Assembly (NCBI RefSeq): GCF_000423145.1 | Contig: NZ_AUHK01000019.1 | Span: 1-40,941, forward strand | Direction: 5' to 3' | DNA: 40,941 nucleotides | Source: Helcococcus sueciensis DSM 17243 | GTDB taxonomy: Bacteria; Bacillota; Clostridia; Tissierellales; Peptoniphilaceae | Shown: positions 1-7,586 of the stretch, piece after piece | How positions within the stretch are numbered: the first letter of the stretch is position 1 | Layout: each line of letters starts with the position of its first letter | Program-made: the position numbers and the translations under genes | Notes under the pieces: model-generated | The model's database searches: none | Seen by the model: the letters and a program-made list of their open reading frames with translations, nothing else | What the model was told of the DNA's origin: nothing

Positions 1-158
1 GAAACTTTTGGTGTAGAGGATACTTTGTAGATACAGCAGGGAAAAATGCAAAGAAGATACAAGAATATATAAGAAATCAGTTAAAAGAAGATTATACAGC
101 TGATCAAATAAGTATAAAAGAATATGTAGATCCGTTTTCTGGAAAGAAAACAAAATAA
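1..158 (+). CDS. tnpA: IS200/IS605-family transposase TnpA, C-terminal fragment cut by window start
   Basis: The frame is open from base 3 to a TAA at 156-158 and gives about 51 residues. They include FWCRGYFVDTAG and then QEYIRNQ. In Y1 HUH transposases of the IS200/IS605 family the nucleophilic Tyr and a metal-binding Gln lie four residues apart on one helix, and the Tyr and Gln of EYIRNQ fit them. The protein would cut and join single-stranded ends of the element. The rest of the gene lies outside the window, so it cannot be judged intact. The family call is by motif recognition and is firm; the exact IS name is unknown. Confidence 0.88.
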   Translation, partial: NFWCRGYFVDTAGKNAKKIQEYIRNQLKEDYTADQISIKEYVDPFSGKKTK

Positions 159-292
159 AAATATAAAAACAAGGTGCTTTAGCACCAGTTGAGAAAGTAG
201 TGCAGTTGGCAGACATTCAATGTGCACAAGGTGCACAGCAGGAAAAAGCCCCTTATAGGGGCAGTGCAAACCACCAGCTAAGCTGGTGGTTA
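159..292 (+). mobile_element. Structured right end of the IS200/IS605 element
   Basis: Immediately after tnpA there are four successive inverted repeats: GGTGC/GCACC at 173-186, TGTGCAC/GTGCACA at 221-237, GCCCC/GGGGC at 248-262, and AACCACCAGC/GCTGGTGGTT at 269-291. IS200/IS605 elements have no terminal inverted repeats but carry subterminal hairpins that TnpA recognises as single strands, and the last hairpin fits that role. The exact cleavage point is not visible. The upstream hairpins could be a structured transcript or a terminator for tnpA. Confidence 0.65.
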
Positions 293-334
293 TGATTTTG
301 ATAATAAACTTGAAATATATTTTTTATTAAAATA

Positions 335-364
335 TTGTTTACATAGTAAATTTTATGTTATAAT
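335..364 (+). promoter_or_regulatory. Promoter for the EIIC-like permease operon
   Basis: A -35 TTGTTT at 335-340 and a perfect -10 TATAAT at 359-364 are 18 bases apart. Transcription would start near 371, right at a 16-base perfect palindrome. Confidence 0.6.
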
Positions 365-370
365 GATTTT

Positions 371-386
371 GCTCTTTAAAAAGAGC
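371..386 (+). promoter_or_regulatory. Palindrome at the transcript start, just before the ribosome binding site
   Basis: GCTCTTT (371-377), AA, AAAGAGC (380-386) is a perfect inverted repeat. It sits directly behind the -10 box and directly ahead of aggagg (387-392). It could be a repressor operator or a 5-prime hairpin that protects the mRNA or masks the ribosome binding site. Which one cannot be decided from sequence. Confidence 0.4.
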
Positions 387-398
387 AGGAGGGAATTT

Positions 399-1463
399 AT
401 GACAGAAAAGATACAAAAAGAGACTTTAAGCTCATTTATTCTTAAAGTTCTAAATGGTACAACTGTTGCTATAGTTGTTGCTTTAATACCTAACGCTATA
501 TTAGCAACATTTTTTAATCCGTTGGCAGATAAGCCTATATTTGCTACTCTTTTACATATTGTGCAAGTATTTCAATTTTTCTTGCCATTAATTGCAGGAT
601 TTTTAATTTCAATGCAATTTAAATTCACTGCTATACAATCAGCTTGTGTTGCCGGTGCGACATATGTTGGTTCCGGAGCGTGGAGATTTGTAGAAGTAAC
701 AATAGATGGACAAGCTACTAATATTTTTCAATTAGTAGGAATAGGTGATGTAATTAATGTTATGCTAACAGCTGCAATTGCAGTACTTGTTGTTCAATTA
801 ATTGGAAATAAATTTGGTTCATTAAACCTAGTTTTAGCTCCAATTGTAATAGGTATTGGTGTTGGTTATTTAGGTACATTGACATTACCATATGTGAAAC
901 AAATTACTACTTTAATCGGACAAGGAATTAACTCATTTACTTCATTACAACCATTATTAATGAGTATTTTAATTTCTGTATCATTTTCAATTATCATTAT
1001 AAGTCCAATTTCAACAGTAGCTATTGGTTTAGCAATAGGACTTGATGGTATTGGTTCAGCAGCAGCTGGTATGGGTGTTGCTGCAGCAGCGGCATTTTTA
1101 GTATTTGCAACATGGGATGTAAATGAAAAAGGTGTTCCACTTGCAATTGGTTTAGGTGCTATGAAGATGATGATGCCAAACTTTTTAACAAACCCTATAA
1201 TAGCATTACCTGTTGCTATAACAGCAGCAATATCATCTATTAGTATTCCACTACTTGGAATGGTTGGTACACCAGGTACTGCAGGTTTTGGTTTAGTAGG
1301 ACTTGTATCACCACTTGCAGCATTAAATGCAGGAAACATCAATGTGCTAACTATGATAATAACATGGATTGTAATACCATTTGTAGTAGGGTTTATTGTT
1401 AATAAAGTTATGAGAGATGTATTAAAATTATACAAATCTGATATATTTAAATTTGTAGGATAA
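399..1463 (+). CDS. PTS EIIC-like membrane permease (PTS_EIIC_2 family)
   Basis: A 354-residue integral membrane protein with about ten hydrophobic segments. The glycine-rich GVPLAIGLGAMKMMMPN near residue 245 and GTPGTAGFG near 290 are typical of the EIIC-like family PF13303. These proteins resemble the sugar channel of phosphotransferase systems but often stand alone, and no EIIA or EIIB gene is seen here. An upstream ATG at 363 overlaps the -10 box and is rejected; the ATG at 399 has aggaggg six bases ahead. It is followed after 14 bases by a ketopantoate-reductase-family gene, so the two are probably cotranscribed. The substrate is unknown; the partner gene hints at a small hydroxy or keto acid rather than a sugar. 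Confidence 0.8.
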   Translation: MTEKIQKETLSSFILKVLNGTTVAIVVALIPNAILATFFNPLADKPIFATLLHIVQVFQFFLPLIAGFLISMQFKFTAIQSACVAGATYVGSGAWRFVEVTIDGQATNIFQLVGIGDVINVMLTAAIAVLVVQLIGNKFGSLNLVLAPIVIGIGVGYLGTLTLPYVKQITTLIGQGINSFTSLQPLLMSILISVSFSIIIISPISTVAIGLAIGLDGIGSAAAGMGVAAAAAFLVFATWDVNEKGVPLAIGLGAMKMMMPNFLTNPIIALPVAITAAISSISIPLLGMVGTPGTAGFGLVGLVSPLAALNAGNINVLTMIITWIVIPFVVGFIVNKVMRDVLKLYKSDIFKFVG

Positions 1464-1477
1464 GAAAGAAGGAAATT

Positions 1478-2401
1478 ATGTTAATTTATATCGCAGGTGC
1501 AGGTGCAATGGGTTGTAGATTTGGATACCAATTGCATGAAGCAGGAAATGAAGTAATATTATTAGATAATTGGGAAGAACATATTGAAGCTATTAAAGAA
1601 AATGGTTTAAAAATAACTGGTGATAAAGAAGATAATGTAAAATTACCAATTATGAAACCAAATGAAGCTACAAGAAAAGCTGAATTAATTATCTTATTTA
1701 CAAAAGCTATGCAATTACCAAGCATGCTTCAAGATATCGAACAAATAATTGATGAAAATACAAAAGTTTTATGTTTATTAAATGGTCTTGGACATGATGA
1801 AGTTTTAGAAAAATACATGCCTATTAAAAATATTTTATTAGGTGTAACAGTGTGGACTGCAGGTCTTGCTGGCCCTGGTGTTGCTAAATTAAGTGGTACA
1901 GGTTCAGTAAATATTCAATCACTTGATAAAGCTGGTGTAGAAGGTGCAAAACACATAGTTGACGTAATGAATGAAGCAAACTTAAATGTTGAATATGATG
2001 AAGATGTATATCCATCAATTTGGAGAAAAGCTTGTGTAAATGGTACTATGAATTCAACTTGTGCATTACTTGATGCAACAATTGGCGAATTTTTCTCTAG
2101 TGAAACAGCTGAAGAAGTTGTATTAAACATAATTCATGAATTTGTGAAAGTTGGTGAAGCAACAGGTGTTAAACTTGATGAAAAAGAAATTATAGATTAT
2201 GTATTTGCTACAAGTAAGGCAGCAGCACATCATTATCCATCTATGCATCAAGACTTAGTACAAAATCATAGACAAACAGAAATTGATTTTATAAATGGTT
2301 ATGTAGCAAGAAAAGGTAGAGAATTAGGAATTGACACACCATATTGTCAATTAATTACTGACTTAATACATTCTAAAGAAAATATATTAGGAATTAAATA
2401 A
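1478..2401 (+). CDS. 2-dehydropantoate 2-reductase family protein (ApbA/PanE)
   Basis: 307 residues, the usual length for PanE. The N-terminal Rossmann motif GAGAMG is at residues 7-12, after a short hydrophobic strand. WRKACVNG near 181 and the C-terminal block SMHQDL...TEIDFINGYV match the ketopantoate-reductase C-terminal domain. The reference reaction is NADPH reduction of 2-dehydropantoate to pantoate in pantothenate synthesis. No panB, panC or panD is nearby and the gene follows an EIIC-like permease, so it may be one of the many paralogues that act on another 2-oxo acid. The start has AGAAGGAA upstream. A strong bidirectional terminator follows. Confidence 0.85.
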   Translation: MLIYIAGAGAMGCRFGYQLHEAGNEVILLDNWEEHIEAIKENGLKITGDKEDNVKLPIMKPNEATRKAELIILFTKAMQLPSMLQDIEQIIDENTKVLCLLNGLGHDEVLEKYMPIKNILLGVTVWTAGLAGPGVAKLSGTGSVNIQSLDKAGVEGAKHIVDVMNEANLNVEYDEDVYPSIWRKACVNGTMNSTCALLDATIGEFFSSETAEEVVLNIIHEFVKVGEATGVKLDEKEIIDYVFATSKAAAHHYPSMHQDLVQNHRQTEIDFINGYVARKGRELGIDTPYCQLITDLIHSKENILGIK

Positions 2402-2432
2402 AGATTTGTTATATAAAGTTTATTAATAAAAT

Positions 2433-2472
2433 AAAAAACTAAAAAGTGTAAATAAACACTTTTTAGTTTTTT
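2433..2472. terminator. Bidirectional terminator between panE-like gene and fur-type gene
   Basis: The 17-bp stem AAAAAACTAAAAAGTGT (2433-2449) pairs with 2456-2472 around loop AAATAA. It ends in a T-run on the plus strand and has an A-run on the left for minus-strand transcripts, so it serves both convergent genes. Confidence 0.85.
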
Positions 2473-2503
2473 TTATTTATTAAGTTTATAATATATATTT
2501 AAT

Positions 2504-2899
2504 TTATTGATTTTGACATTCTTTACAAATACCAGAAAACTCAAATGTATGTCCAGTTATTTTAAATCCAGTTTGAGTTTCGATATTCTTTTCGATTTCA
2601 TGGACTGGACAATGATCTAAATCTATAGTTTTTCCACAATTTGTGCATATTATTTGATGTTTATGATTTTCATTATTTAATTGATAATATGCAACGCCAT
2701 CTTGACCAATACTTTTTAACACAATACTTTCATCTACAAATGTAGATAAATTTCTATAAATAGATGAAATTTTAATTTTATCTTCTTTTAATCTATCATA
2801 AATTTGGTCCGCGCTAAGAGGATATTCTTTGTGCAATAAATTTAAGATTTTAACTCTAGTTTTAGTTGATTGTAAACCCACTTTTTTCAATTCATCCAT
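2504..2899 (-). CDS. Fur-family metal-responsive repressor (Zur or Fur type)
   Basis: 131 residues, a typical Fur length. The N-terminal winged helix includes KISSIYRNLSTF. The metal and dimerisation domain shows HKHQIICTNCGK with Cys85 and Cys88, a second pair Cys125/Cys128, and His79/His81. The CxxC pairs are the structural zinc site of Fur, Zur and PerR. It is divergent from a zinc-type ABC transporter operon with Fur-box-like sites between, which favours Zur. Fur or PerR cannot be excluded, because the sensing residues do not separate them by eye. The start codon is preceded by AGGTGAT. The gene ends at a terminator shared with the upstream operon. Confidence 0.88.
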   Translation of the reverse strand: MDELKKVGLQSTKTRVKILNLLHKEYPLSADQIYDRLKEDKIKISSIYRNLSTFVDESIVLKSIGQDGVAYYQLNNENHKHQIICTNCGKTIDLDHCPVHEIEKNIETQTGFKITGHTFEFSGICKECQNQ

Positions 2900-2928
2900 T
2901 TTATCACCTCATATTATTATATACATAG

Positions 2929-2957
2929 ATTATATATAAAAAAAGAAATATTTACAA
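2929..2957 (-). promoter_or_regulatory. Promoter of the Fur/Zur-type gene
   Basis: Reading the minus strand, TTGTAA (plus 2952-2957) and TATAAT (plus 2929-2934) are 17 bases apart. It lies back to back with the transporter promoter, so repressor and transporter can be co-controlled. Confidence 0.55.
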
Positions 2958-2964
2958 GAAACAC

Positions 2965-2992
2965 TTGACAATGAGAATCATTCCTATATAAT
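2965..2992 (+). promoter_or_regulatory. Promoter of the zinc-type ABC transporter operon
   Basis: Consensus TTGACA (2965-2970) and TATAAT (2987-2992) are 16 bases apart, upstream of the lipoprotein gene. A Fur-box-like site covers the -35/-10 spacer. Confidence 0.75.
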
Positions 2993-3016
2993 ATTATGGT
3001 AATTATTCTCATTTAG
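2967..3016. promoter_or_regulatory. Pair of Fur/Zur-box-like operators
   Basis: Site 1 (2967-2985, core AATGAGAATCATT) matches 14 of 19 positions of the classical Fur box by hand alignment. Site 2 (2998-3016, minus orientation, core AATGAGAATAATT) matches 13 of 19. The nonamer AATGAGAAT (2970-2978) recurs inverted as ATTCTCATT (3005-3013), so the two sites bracket the -10 box. Binding by the adjacent regulator is inferred. Confidence 0.65.
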
Positions 3017-3046
3017 AGATATAAATAATACAAATAAGGAGTTTTT

Positions 3047-4168
3047 ATGAAGAAATTAGTAACATTTATTCTTGCTTTAGCATTATTAGTGGGGTGTGCT
3101 AAGCCAGAAAATAATGTAGAAGAAGGAAAATTAAACGTAGTAACATCATTTTTCCCAGCTTATGATTTAGTATCTAAAGTTGGAGGAGATAAAGTTAATG
3201 TAACAAATTTAACTGAAACAGGGGATGCACATACGTATGAACCAAGTATAAAAGATATGGAAGCTATTTCAAAAGCAGACCTATTAGTAGTAAATGGTGC
3301 TGGTTTTGAACCTTGGGTTGAAAATATTAAAGCAAATAATCCTGATTTAAAAATTTTAGAATTATCAGATGGAATAGATTTAATAAAAGGTGATCACGAT
3401 CACGACCACGATCATGAAGTTGAAGACGACCACGATCACGCACATGAAGATGATCACGATCATGCACATGAAGATGACCACGATCATGAAGTTGAAGACG
3501 ACCACAATCACGCACATGAAGATGAGCACAATCACGCACATGAAGACGACCACGATCATGCAGTTGAAGATGACCATGACCATGATCATGCAGTTGAAGA
3601 TGACCATGACCATGATCATGAACATGCTCATAGTCATGGCGAATTTGATCCACATACATGGTTGAGTCTAAAAAATCCTATTACAATGTTGGGTAATATA
3701 AAAGATGAATTAGTAGAAATTGACTCAGATAATAAAGATGTTTATAATACTAATTATGAAAAGGTAAAAAAAGATTTTGAATCATTTTCAGATGAATATA
3801 TCTCAAAATTTGAAAAATATAAGGGGAGAGAATTTATTGCTCCTCATACAGCTTTTGGATATTTAGTTAAAGAATTAGGTATTGAACAAATTGGTATTGA
3901 AGGAATAAATTCAGTAAATGAACCTAATGCATCTAGAATGAAAGAAATCGTTGATATTATGAAAGAACATAATATTAAAACAGTATTTTATGAATATGGT
4001 GGTTCAGATAAAGTTGCAAACTCTATTGCTAAAGAAATAGGTGGAAATGTGAAAGCTATCTCTACTTTAGAAGTAATTAGCAAAGAAAATAGAGATAAAG
4101 GTGATGACTATTTAAGTTTAATGAAAATGAACCTTGACAATATAATTGATTCATTCGAAGGAAGATAA
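3047..4168 (+). CDS. znuA: Zinc-type ABC transporter substrate-binding lipoprotein (ZnuA/AdcA family)
   Basis: 373 residues. The signal peptide ends in a lipobox with Cys17 (ALLVGC), so the protein should be lipid-anchored on the outer face of the membrane. The fold is the cluster A-1 metal-binding family. Likely metal ligands are His62 in GDAHTYEPS, His203 in DPHTW and the His of APHTAFGY. Between the first two is an acidic, His-rich loop at residues 116-198, much longer than usual; in ZnuA proteins this loop is thought to scavenge or sense zinc. GGAG lies upstream of the start. The stop overlaps the ATPase start by one base. The operators upstream imply repression by the divergent Fur-family protein when metal is plentiful. 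Confidence 0.92.
   Translation: MKKLVTFILALALLVGCAKPENNVEEGKLNVVTSFFPAYDLVSKVGGDKVNVTNLTETGDAHTYEPSIKDMEAISKADLLVVNGAGFEPWVENIKANNPDLKILELSDGIDLIKGDHDHDHDHEVEDDHDHAHEDDHDHAHEDDHDHEVEDDHNHAHEDEHNHAHEDDHDHAVEDDHDHDHAVEDDHDHDHEHAHSHGEFDPHTWLSLKNPITMLGNIKDELVEIDSDNKDVYNTNYEKVKKDFESFSDEYISKFEKYKGREFIAPHTAFGYLVKELGIEQIGIEGINSVNEPNASRMKEIVDIMKEHNIKTVFYEYGGSDKVANSIAKEIGGNVKAISTLEVISKENRDKGDDYLSLMKMNLDNIIDSFEGR
3392..3637 (+). repeat. In-frame tandem repeat encoding the His/Asp/Glu loop
   Basis: Imperfect units of 24 or 30 bases code for DDHDHAHE, DDHDHEVE, DDHDHDHAVE and variants, about nine in tandem. The low-complexity DNA opens long reading frames in other frames, but these have no ribosome binding site and are artefacts. 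Such a repeat can change length by slippage without a frameshift. Confidence 0.85.
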
Positions 4169-4842
4169 TGAGTATAATAGAAGTTAAAAATTTAAATTTT
4201 TCCTATGATACAGGACAAGTTTTGAAAAATATTAATTTCGAAGTTAATAAAAATGATTTTATTACTCTTATTGGTAATAATGGTAGTGGAAAATCTACGC
4301 TTATAAAAATACTAATCGGTGAGCTCAAAAACTATAGTGGTAGTGTTAAGTTATTTGACAAAGAAGTAAGAGAAATAAAAGATTGGAGAAAGGTTGGATA
4401 TGTCCCTCAAATTGATAGGGATAATTCAACCAATTTTCCAATTTCAGTAAAAGAAATGATTTTATTAAATTTATATTATGATTTTAATAAATTTAATCTA
4501 CCAAAGAAAAAGCATTTTAGAATGGTTGATGATATTATTTCTACTTTTAATTTGCAAGAATTTAAAGATAAGAATTTTAATGAACTTTCAGGTGGCCAAA
4601 AGCAAAGGGTAATGATTGCAAAAGCTATGATACATAATCCTGAATTGTTAATATTTGATGAACCAACTGTTGGGATTGATAAGGAAAGTAAGAATGATTT
4701 TTATGAACTTATAAATCATCTAAATAAATTCCATGATATAACTATAATATTAATTACGCATGAATCTGATTTTACAGATGGAATTAAAACAAGAAAATTT
4801 ATTATAAAAGATAAGGTGTTAAAAGAAGATGTTTCAATATGA
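4168..4842 (+). CDS. znuC: Zinc-type ABC transporter ATP-binding protein (ZnuC-like)
   Basis: 224 residues. Walker A GNNGSGKST is at 36-44, signature LSGGQ at 140-144, Walker B LLIFDEP at 160-166 and the switch His at 198. It is the cytoplasmic ATPase that powers import of metal delivered by the upstream lipoprotein through the downstream permease. Its ATG overlaps the lipoprotein stop (TAATG), and its own end overlaps the permease start by 14 bases, so the three are translationally coupled. Confidence 0.92.
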   Translation: MSIIEVKNLNFSYDTGQVLKNINFEVNKNDFITLIGNNGSGKSTLIKILIGELKNYSGSVKLFDKEVREIKDWRKVGYVPQIDRDNSTNFPISVKEMILLNLYYDFNKFNLPKKKHFRMVDDIISTFNLQEFKDKNFNELSGGQKQRVMIAKAMIHNPELLIFDEPTVGIDKESKNDFYELINHLNKFHDITIILITHESDFTDGIKTRKFIIKDKVLKEDVSI

Positions 4843-5623
4843 TTTTATGAGAAAAGCTTTTTTAGTGGGAATATTTATTTCAATAGTTATTCCGCTAATA
4901 GGCACAGTAGTAGTTAATAGAAAAACATCAACAATAGGGGATGCACTTAGTCATACAACATTAAGTGGTATATTTTTGGGAGTCCTTTTAGGATTTAACC
5001 CAATTGTTGGAGGTATTGTAATAAGTATATTGGCAGCATTTTCTATTGAGTTAATAAGATCAAAATTTCCTAAAAATGGAGATATGGCAACAGCTATTAT
5101 TATGAGTTTTGGAATAGGACTTGCATCAATACTTTCCGATTTTATAGTAGCTGCACAAAATTTTGAATCCTTTCTTTTTGGTTCAATAATTGCAATTACA
5201 TATAGTGATATTATACTGACTGTAATAATGTCCATATTAGTAATAATTGCATTTGTATATACTTATTATGGATTACTCGCAATTTCAATCAACAAAAATA
5301 CAGCAAGATTATCAGGCGTAAATATAAAATTAAATGATTATCTTTTTACTATATTATTAGCTTTAACAATAGCTTTATCAGCTCGAATAGTTGGTGTTTT
5401 AATAATTTCATCATTAATGGTTTTACCAGTAGCAACAGCTATGCTTATAAGTAAAAATTATAAAAATACAGTAATAATCTCTGTTATATTAGGTTTTATA
5501 TATTTCTTTTTAGGTTTAACATCAGCTTATTATCTAAGTTTAAAACCAGGTGGATCAATAATTATGGTATCTGTTATAGGATTATTATTGACTATTCTAT
5601 ATAAGCGCATAGTTTCTAAATAA
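4829..5623 (+). CDS. znuB: Zinc-type ABC transporter permease (ZnuB-like, ABC-3 family)
   Basis: 264 residues with seven or eight hydrophobic segments. GDALSHTTLSGIFLGVLLGF near the N-terminus and the later ARIVGVLIISSLMVLPVATA are typical of ABC-3 permeases for Zn or Mn. The chosen start overlaps znuC by 14 bases and has AAGAAG just upstream; an internal ATG at 4847 is a weaker alternative. It completes a three-component importer. A terminator follows at 5680. Confidence 0.92.
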   Translation: MFQYDFMRKAFLVGIFISIVIPLIGTVVVNRKTSTIGDALSHTTLSGIFLGVLLGFNPIVGGIVISILAAFSIELIRSKFPKNGDMATAIIMSFGIGLASILSDFIVAAQNFESFLFGSIIAITYSDIILTVIMSILVIIAFVYTYYGLLAISINKNTARLSGVNIKLNDYLFTILLALTIALSARIVGVLIISSLMVLPVATAMLISKNYKNTVIISVILGFIYFFLGLTSAYYLSLKPGGSIIMVSVIGLLLTILYKRIVSK

Positions 5624-5679
5624 TATATATTAAGGCCATATTGAGAAAATATATTTAACAATTAAAGTTAAAAAAATAG

Positions 5680-5717
5680 AAAATCAACACTATCTTAGGG
5701 TATAGTGTTGATTTTTT
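5680..5717. terminator. Terminator between the metal transporter operon and rqcH
   Basis: AAAATCAACACTAT (5680-5693) pairs with ATAGTGTTGATTTT (5702-5715) around an 8-base loop and ends in T6. It lies between two convergent genes. Confidence 0.85.
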
Positions 5718-5751
5718 GTACAATATTTTGTATTAAATAAATTTATATAAA

Positions 5752-7479
5752 TTACATTTTTTTAAAATTTTTAGGAGTATTTTCTAAATCAACTCTAATA
5801 GTTGTGTAATTTGTATAATAAACCATCCCAGGTTTAGAACCTTTTGCTTTATTTACATTTTTCTTTTCTGTATAATCTACATCAATATATCTATCACTTG
5901 AGTTTTTAGAAAAGTTTGCAGCAAGATAAGCAGCTATTTCAATTTCGTAATCTTCAATTTTTTGATTATTTTTTAATATAACATGAGATCCTGGAAGATC
6001 TTTTATATGGAAGAAATAATCGTTTGGATTAGCTTCTCTAAGTGTTAGATATTCATTTTGTTTATTGTTTTTACCAACATAAATTATATTATTATTATCT
6101 GTAATATATTTATGTGGTGAAGATTTTTCTTCTTTTTTCTTTTTTGATTTAGAAGGTTTTTTTATAAATTTTTGATCTATAAGTTCTTCTTTAATTTCAG
6201 AAACTTCATTATGATTTTCTGCTAAATATATTTGTGAAATTATATTTCTTAGATAAGATATTTCTTCTTCTAGATTCGGAATTGATTCAAGAAGAATATT
6301 ATAACTTTTATATAATTTCTTAGATTTCTTATATTTTAATTCGATATTTTCCCAAGCTGATTTTCTATTATCAAGATTAATGTTAATCATTGTATCATCA
6401 TAATAATTATAAACTTCAATATTTCTTTGACCTTTTTTTATTTTATATGCAACTGTAGATAATAAGTCTCCTTCAATACGATATACTTCATATTTTTTAG
6501 ATTCATCAAAATCTTTATTTAAATTATCAAGTTTAGTAACATTGTGAGAAATTTTTTGTTCAATTGTTTTTACAAGATTTGATTTTACTTGATTTAACGA
6601 ATTATCATTTACATTTTGGGAATAATAAATATCTAATACTTCACTGATAGAATCATATGTTTTATAATTGTCTCCTTTGCTTAGAAGTTTCATAGAATAG
6701 AAATCTATAGATTTCTCCTTATCAAAGTATAAATGTGGTTCAAATTTATTTGATTTAATTTCTGAAACAACTGATTGGAAAACTTGATTTAAATTTTCTT
6801 TTTCTTCACTATTTAATGTTCCGTAAGATCGTGAAAAATCAATGTTTGCTCTAAAAGCAATTTCATCACCAATTTGTGGACCAAAACCTTGAAATAGCAT
6901 ATAAAAAACTTTTTTAATTTTGTAAGTTTCAGGAATTTCAAGATCTTGTAAATTTGGCGTATTTTTTAAAATATTGATTTTATTATCTTCGAGTTTTGAA
7001 AACTGTGTGCCAGGATAAACAGCACGAACACTACTCATTTCGTGTGAAATTCTTTTTATAGATTCAATAACCTTATAATTCTCATTAGTTAACACAATAT
7101 TGGAATATTTTCCCATTATATCAATCATAAGTCTTCTTACAGTATCTAGGCCTAATTCGTCCTTAGTACTTATAACTATTTCCAAACTTCTATCCATACC
7201 TATTTGCTTAATTTCTTTAATTGTAGAATTTAGTATATGCTTTCTTAATATCATTGCAAATTGAGGTGGAGTAGTAGGATTGTCATATTTGAAATCTGTA
7301 AGATGAATCCTTGCATTTTGAGGATTTGAAGAAATAAGTAATTTATAATTTTCTTTATTATAAATATTTAGTATAAGAATATGTTCATTAATTTGATAAA
7401 TTTTTTGAATATGTCCATTTATCAATTTTTCATTAAATTCTTTCACTAACGATTTTAATACTATACCATCTAATGCCAT
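5752..7479 (-). CDS. rqcH: Rqc2/NEMF homologue RqcH (NFACT protein; also annotated as fibronectin-binding FbpA)
   Basis: 575 residues, the usual RqcH length. It starts MALDGIVLKSLVKEF, followed by the NFACT-N domain with the Asp-Arg pair of GMDRSLEI, a central coiled-coil region, a Lys-rich stretch near residues 440-455, and the NFACT-R domain with the conserved run NDYFFHIKDLPGSHVIL. In Firmicutes RqcH binds stalled 60S-like 50S-peptidyl-tRNA complexes and adds C-terminal alanine tails that mark the nascent chain for proteolysis. The start is preceded by AAAGGAG. It is monocistronic on the minus strand, divergent from yicC. Confidence 0.92.
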   Translation of the reverse strand: MALDGIVLKSLVKEFNEKLINGHIQKIYQINEHILILNIYNKENYKLLISSNPQNARIHLTDFKYDNPTTPPQFAMILRKHILNSTIKEIKQIGMDRSLEIVISTKDELGLDTVRRLMIDIMGKYSNIVLTNENYKVIESIKRISHEMSSVRAVYPGTQFSKLEDNKINILKNTPNLQDLEIPETYKIKKVFYMLFQGFGPQIGDEIAFRANIDFSRSYGTLNSEEKENLNQVFQSVVSEIKSNKFEPHLYFDKEKSIDFYSMKLLSKGDNYKTYDSISEVLDIYYSQNVNDNSLNQVKSNLVKTIEQKISHNVTKLDNLNKDFDESKKYEVYRIEGDLLSTVAYKIKKGQRNIEVYNYYDDTMININLDNRKSAWENIELKYKKSKKLYKSYNILLESIPNLEEEISYLRNIISQIYLAENHNEVSEIKEELIDQKFIKKPSKSKKKKEEKSSPHKYITDNNNIIYVGKNNKQNEYLTLREANPNDYFFHIKDLPGSHVILKNNQKIEDYEIEIAAYLAANFSKNSSDRYIDVDYTEKKNVNKAKGSKPGMVYYTNYTTIRVDLENTPKNFKKM

Positions 7480-7539
7480 ATTAACTCCTTTTCATTTATT
7501 ATTATAACATATTATTTATTAATTTTTTGTAACATTTCC

Positions 7540-7567
7540 TTGACTATTTTTATTTATGAATTACAAT
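7540..7567 (+). promoter_or_regulatory. Promoter of the yicC-to-metallopeptidase operon
   Basis: TTGACT (7540-7545) and TACAAT (7562-7567) are 16 bases apart, 19 bases ahead of the yicC start. It should drive the tightly overlapped genes that follow. Confidence 0.6.
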
Positions 7568-7586
7568 AATTAAAGAAGGAGATTAT

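Noticed and set aside
81-269. 62-codon minus-strand frame at the left edge
   Set aside because: Overlaps the tnpA C-terminus and the hairpin end of the IS element; no ribosome binding site.
866-1435. 189-codon minus-strand frame opposite the EIIC-like gene
   Set aside because: Shadow of a well-supported plus-strand gene; no ribosome binding site and no recognisable protein.
3392-3637. Possible CRISPR array
   Set aside because: The repeats are short, imperfect, without unique spacers, and encode an in-frame protein loop.
3327-3665. Three long open frames (two minus, one plus) over the znuA His-rich repeat
   Set aside because: They arise because the repeat has no stop codons in several frames; no ribosome binding sites, and composition is pure repeat.
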